NCBI GenBank assembly: GCA_020726505.1
Contig: JAHLEZ010000001.1
Coordinates: 4,464,001-4,528,000, forward strand
Direction: 5' to 3'
Source of the DNA: Leptodontidium sp. MPI-SDFR-AT-0119
Lineage: Eukaryota > Ascomycota > Leotiomycetes > Helotiales > Leptodontidiaceae
Length of the DNA stretch: 64,000 nucleotides
Below the pieces are notes generated by a model. It did not search any database and was not told the DNA's origin. It worked only from the letters and a program-made list of their open reading frames with translations. Both the position numbers and the translations under genes were made by a program. This document shows, in pieces, positions 60,159 to 64,000 of the stretch. Positions within the stretch are counted from its first letter, which is position 1, and every line of letters starts with the position of its first letter.

Positions 60159-61380
60159 GTGAAAATCGTACCTACTTCGCGCGAGAGTATGGCCCTGCGC
60201 GCCGGGAAAATCATTCGAGCAGCAACAGGAAGTTATGAGTTGCTGGACGCGTTAAAAGCTCCCACCGTCTACAAAGCCCGAGTGCTGTCAGGTCCTCGTG
60301 TTAACAAAACATGGTGTGTCTCTGTCGCTGTGTTGAAAGGCCAATCACTTACTATAACTATAGGGCTGTGGTAAAAACCGCGGTTGGGGAACTCGAAAAT
60401 ATCTCCTTAAAGCGTGAATACAACAATTATAAAAACCCCGACATTGCCTCGAGTCCCTACATCCGAACCCTCTATGATGCTGTAGGCCCCTTCGAAGAAG
60501 ACGTACGCCAAGATGGCGCCGCTGAGGAAGACCCACCATGCCTGGTATTTGAATGGATGGAAACTGATCTGCGATCGTTATCATCCCCTCAATATCGAGA
60601 TGGCTCGCGCTTACCCAAGACCGTTTCTAAATCGGTCCTGTCCGCCCTTGACATTTTCGGGAGATATAATACTGTTCATACAGGTAAGTATTCCACCTCT
60701 TGAAGTGTTGTTATTAATAATAAATGGTTAGATATCAACCCAAATCATATCTTCCTCTCAAATATCAATGAGCTTTCACCGGTAGTTAAGCTTAGAGATT
60801 TAGGGATGTGTATGTCATCCTCTACGTCATGCCCTTCACCAATACTAATATGAGTAGTGATTAAGGAGGGCTATAATAAACAGCGTGTTCAAAGCCTTCC
60901 ATGTCGGGCTCCGGAGGTGTGACAAGGCATAGGCTGTTTTCATGCTTCAGATGTATGGTCTGTCGGTGTCACGGTTAGTTACACTCACACACTCTCTTAC
61001 GACTCAGACTAATAGAGGAGTTGGCAAATTGGCTCTACGGGGGAGCTATTTTTGGTGCGATTGACAAGATAATCGACAATTATACTGAAGCATGGTGCAT
61101 TGCAAAACTCCAGAGTCTCGTTGGGCTAATTGGGCCCTGTATTGATAACCAGTTGTACGAGGATGAATTTGAGCTTGCCAAACAGTTAATATCGATGGAA
61201 ATTGATCTGGTTGGCAAGCTGACCAAAGTAGGCACCTTGCGCCATGAACTACAATCTCTTTCGGGCCCCTCTGTCTCGACTCAGCTACTGGACTTCATTG
61301 AATATCTGCTCGTTATTGATATGGCAAAGAGACCGACGGCTCGGGATGCACTGCAGCATCAATACCTTGAGTCTGACTAA
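60159..61380 (+). pseudogene. Decayed protein-kinase-like gene 1
   Basis: From about 60159 (or the ATG at 60189) exons can be joined by GT-AG introns into a kinase-like protein: VKTAVGELENISLKREYNNY (degenerate N-lobe), CLVFEWMETDLRSL (hinge), VHTDINPNHIFLS (catalytic loop with Asp), VKLRDLGM (DLG in place of DFG) and VQSLPCRAPEV (APE). Directly after RAPEV comes an in-frame TGA at 60920-60922 where relatives typically have Trp, then QGIGCFHASDVWSVGVT continues in the same frame, followed by an intron and a normal C-lobe ending RPTARDALQHQYLESD. The single stop truncates the C-lobe. Sequence around it still looks coding, so inactivation is recent or the stop is read through. Confidence 0.72.
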
Positions 61381-62097
61381 TGATGTGAAATCTTACGACT
61401 TATGTTGGATTGAAACATTGCGAAGGAAACAATTGGACTGGGGCAGGTTTGGATCTCCTTTCCTCTTTGGAGTTTATCCATTATTTATCAACAGCTAATG
61501 GTATCACGATGCAGATTTCTGGGCTCAGAAATGGCAAGCAGATCGTTGCATTGGTACTGTGCTTAAGCTTTGTGTCAAAGGACAAACTATGGTAAATAAA
61601 ATATCCGCCAGGAAAAAAAGGCAAACAAGTCCAAAGCATCGTCTTCTCAAGTACCCGGATATCCTTAAGCAACACATAATTGCCTCACCAGAAGGTCTCG
61701 GAGCCGTAGGCTGTAGCATCAGTCACTACCAGACTCAACCAGCTGGCTATTGGGGACGTTGGCCATCTCGTTATCGTATAGAATTTGAATATATCTCGAG
61801 AACAGACCAACCTCTTGCTTGTTCTGGTCAAAGATAACGTGGCCTTTGCAGGCCTCACCTCCCTCTTCATCCTGACTGAGAACGGTGCTGTGAATATTGG
61901 GCATCAAGAAACTGCGCCAAGGCACGCTCGCACGGACTCCATCCCCAACCCTGCAACGAACAATAAACAAACAACTTGCGACTGAGGGAAGACGTGGAGA
62001 GACATCTTCCGTAATGCCCTTTGATCAAAAGCGCTAACCCGCCTCTCATTTGTCTCAAAATTCAACTTCAATTGTCCACAGACTATACTTCCGTGTT
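61381..62097. other. Intergenic stretch between kinase remnants
   Basis: About 700 bp. An 83-codon frame on the minus strand (61970-61719, containing VGDGVRASVPWRSFLMPN) continues open for some way but has no recognised motif. It may be a fragment of an unknown gene. Confidence 0.4.
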
Positions 62098-63590
62098 ATG
62101 TCTTTAGTTTTGAGATTTGCACAGAAACTTCTGCGCCGGGCGCCATCTCCAGCGAGACAAAATCTGGAGCGACTTGACGGACCTCATATACTCGATAGTT
62201 CATTGAAATACGAGGAGGAGAAGTTAAAGTGGTACACCCCAGAAAAGTTCTATCCGGTCCGTATATGGGAAGTTTTCGACCAAAGGTATCAGGTGGTTGG
62301 CAAACTCGGGTATGGCGCTTATTCCACTGTCTGGTTGTGCCGGGATTTAGAGTAAGTGCTGCTTAATAACCGAAACTCCCAATGCTAATATTCATATGGC
62401 AAACATAATTATGTCTGTGTCAAGGTGTCAGAGGCAAACTCACGTCAAGCAGCAAGGGAACGGGAAGTTTACAGGCATATAAATTCAATCACCACGTCAC
62501 ATGCGGGATCTAAATGCGTGCGAATGCTGTTAGATTCGTTTGATATTACCACAGCTACGGGTAGTCATATATGCATGGTGCATAAACCTCTCGGTTTACT
62601 AATATCCGACTTCCAAGCACTCATCCCAGGAGGGAAACTCCAACAAGATATGTTGAAGCTTACACTGAAACATGTGCTTCTTGCTCTGGAGTTTCTTCAT
62701 TCAGAATGCAATTTAGCACACACTGGTAAGTTGCCCAATTGTTATTCACTCTTTCTATCAAGCCTCGATTTATATCTTTCTTTAAGGGCCGAAGTCTCTG
62801 ACCATTTTCCAGATATCCAAGATAAGAACATTCTCATGGGCATCGATGATGAGAACGTACTCACGGAGTTTGAAGAGGCGGAAGTCCGTGATCCAAGTCC
62901 ATGCAAGGTCGATGGAGATCGCGTTATCTATACCTCTCGCCAAATGCGAGTAAGGGGAAGTGCTGGTCGTCCAGTACTATGCGACTTTGGTTAGGCTCGA
63001 ATTGGCGATGGAAAGTTCACCGAGGATATCCAGCCATTCCTGTACCGCGCACCAGAGGTCATATTGCGAAAGCCATGGGATAAAAAGGTGGATATTTGGA
63101 ATCTGGGAGTATTGGTAAGTATCATTTTACGTCTCTTATTTCGACATCCGTTGTCACTACCCTCTGTGTGATAAGACCATTAATTCGTTTTAGATCTGGG
63201 ATCTTTCACAGAGCAAACACCTATTCGATGCTCGAGATGCCAATAATGAAACTACGAACATAGTGCACCTCGCCGAAATGATTGCTCTGCTTGGGAGCCC
63301 ACCAAAGTCATTCCTGGAGGAAAGCCCAATTGTCGGGGATTATTTCGACAAGAGTGGTAAGCTTCCATACTGCAAAAATGTTTTAGTGTACTAGTTATAA
63401 CTTACACACTCTAGGGCGTTGGATTGGGGATGTGAAAATACCATCTACCTCGCTTGAGGAATTTGAGGAGAACCTGGAGGGCAAAGAGAAAGTTCTTTTT
63501 CTTCAATTTATGCGCAAGATGTTACGATGGGTTCCTGAAGAACGAATGTCGGCATTTGATCTTCTAGATGATCCGTGGTTGAACTCTTAG
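62098..63590 (+). pseudogene. Decayed SRPK-like protein kinase gene 2
   Basis: The ATG at 62098 (MSLVLRFAQKLLRRAPSP) begins an SRPK-type N-lobe with YQVVGKLGYGAYSTVWLCRDL. The first intron has a good GTAAGT donor, but the expected acceptor before KHNYVCVKVSEANSRQAA reads GG, not AG. The next exons give VCVKV (ATP-site Lys), LALEFLHSECNLAHT|DIQDKNIL (catalytic loop), and VLCDFG followed at once by an in-frame TAG (62992-62994). After it ARIGDGKFTEDIQPFLYRAPEVIL continues in frame through KVDIWNLGVL, IWDLSQSKHLFDARD and the C-lobe to a stop at 63588. All other introns are GT-AG. Two independent lesions indicate a pseudogene. Kinases of this type are often expanded and decayed in fungal accessory regions. 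Confidence 0.8.
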
Positions 63591-64000
63591 CTTGTGACGA
63601 GCTAGTTTCGAGGGATTTGGTTTGAGCTAGATTTGTAGATTGACCGAACAACTTCTGTTTTAAAACCAAAAATGAGCATGACGCAAGGATGCACAGTATT
63701 TATATATACTTAAAAGGCTTGGGCAACGTGAAGTAGGCATGGCAGTTCTGCCGTCTCTGTCCCTCGTGGAACTCTTGGAATCTCTATCGCTCCTTTGGGA
63801 AAATCACCGTGAGGCAAGCTCTTCTATCCAATAGTGGAAGGAAGGCGATTATTCCGTGCTATGAGGAATTTTGGATGCAACAAGTGAAGGACAGGCTCAT
63901 TGCAAAGGCGTTAGAGAAGAGTTTAGAATTGAATCAAGTAGTGAAAAGTCCTATAGTTGCTAACTGTAATACTTTTAAATTAGTTATAAGGTATTAACAT
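63591..64000. other. Right-edge stretch
   Basis: About 400 bp. A 62-codon plus-strand frame (63809-63997) with a charged, helical look (YEEFWMQQVKDRLIAKALEKS) might be an exon of a gene that continues beyond the window, but there is no motif to support a call. Confidence 0.35.

Overview
The window is nuclear DNA of a filamentous ascomycete (Pezizomycotina). The evidence is genes with short 50-150 bp GT-AG introns, a non-reducing polyketide synthase, a monomodular NRPS, a Zn2Cys6 factor with a fungal middle homology region, and orthologues of Ptm1, Ncs2, Oac1 and Swd2. No bacterial-style operons, rRNA, tRNA or CRISPR array were seen. The species cannot be named from this sequence.

Layout. (1) 0-3.3 kb: two small three-pass membrane proteins of unknown function. 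(2) 3.3-21.4 kb: a biosynthetic gene cluster. It holds a six-exon FAD monooxygenase (-), a sulfotransferase-like P-loop protein (+), a 1,400-aa NRPS (-), and a divergently transcribed 2,675-aa non-reducing PKS (+) reconstructed here from seven exons as SAT-KS-AT-PT-ACP-ACP-ACP-CMeT-TE. (3) 21.9-42.7 kb: conserved cellular genes, namely an ADAL-type deaminase, the heterotrimeric G protein beta subunit, a phosducin-like Gbeta chaperone, a Zn2Cys6 regulator, a U-box cyclophilin and a large disordered, probably nuclear protein. (4) 44.2-47.9 kb: a secreted type-B carboxylesterase and a seven-pass DUF7702-type membrane protein. (5) 49.2-50.6 kb: a decayed Zn2Cys6 regulator. (6) 51.1-59.7 kb: a compact housekeeping block of Ptm1-like, Ncs2/CTU2, Oac1-type carrier, Swd2 and a DUF1308 protein. 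(7) 60.2-63.6 kb: two neighbouring decayed protein-kinase genes.

How the cluster may work (inference). The PKS would build and C-methylate an aromatic polyketide and release it through its esterase-type TE. The monooxygenase would hydroxylate the aromatic core. The NRPS adenylation domain has lost the Asp that binds an alpha-amino group, so it probably activates an aryl, beta-amino or other non-alpha-amino acid. Its downstream C domain carries a terminal-type SHxxxDxxS motif and is followed by a carrier-like domain whose phosphopantetheine serine is gone. A polyketide conjugated to an aryl or amino acyl unit is therefore plausible, with the P-loop protein as a possible tailoring enzyme. No pathway-specific transcription factor lies inside the cluster.

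The most distinctive signals are the triple-ACP PKS paired with this NRPS, a required GC-AG intron in the PKS starter domain, the Gbeta/phosducin-like neighbour pair, and three pseudogenes near the right end whose lesions can be pinpointed.
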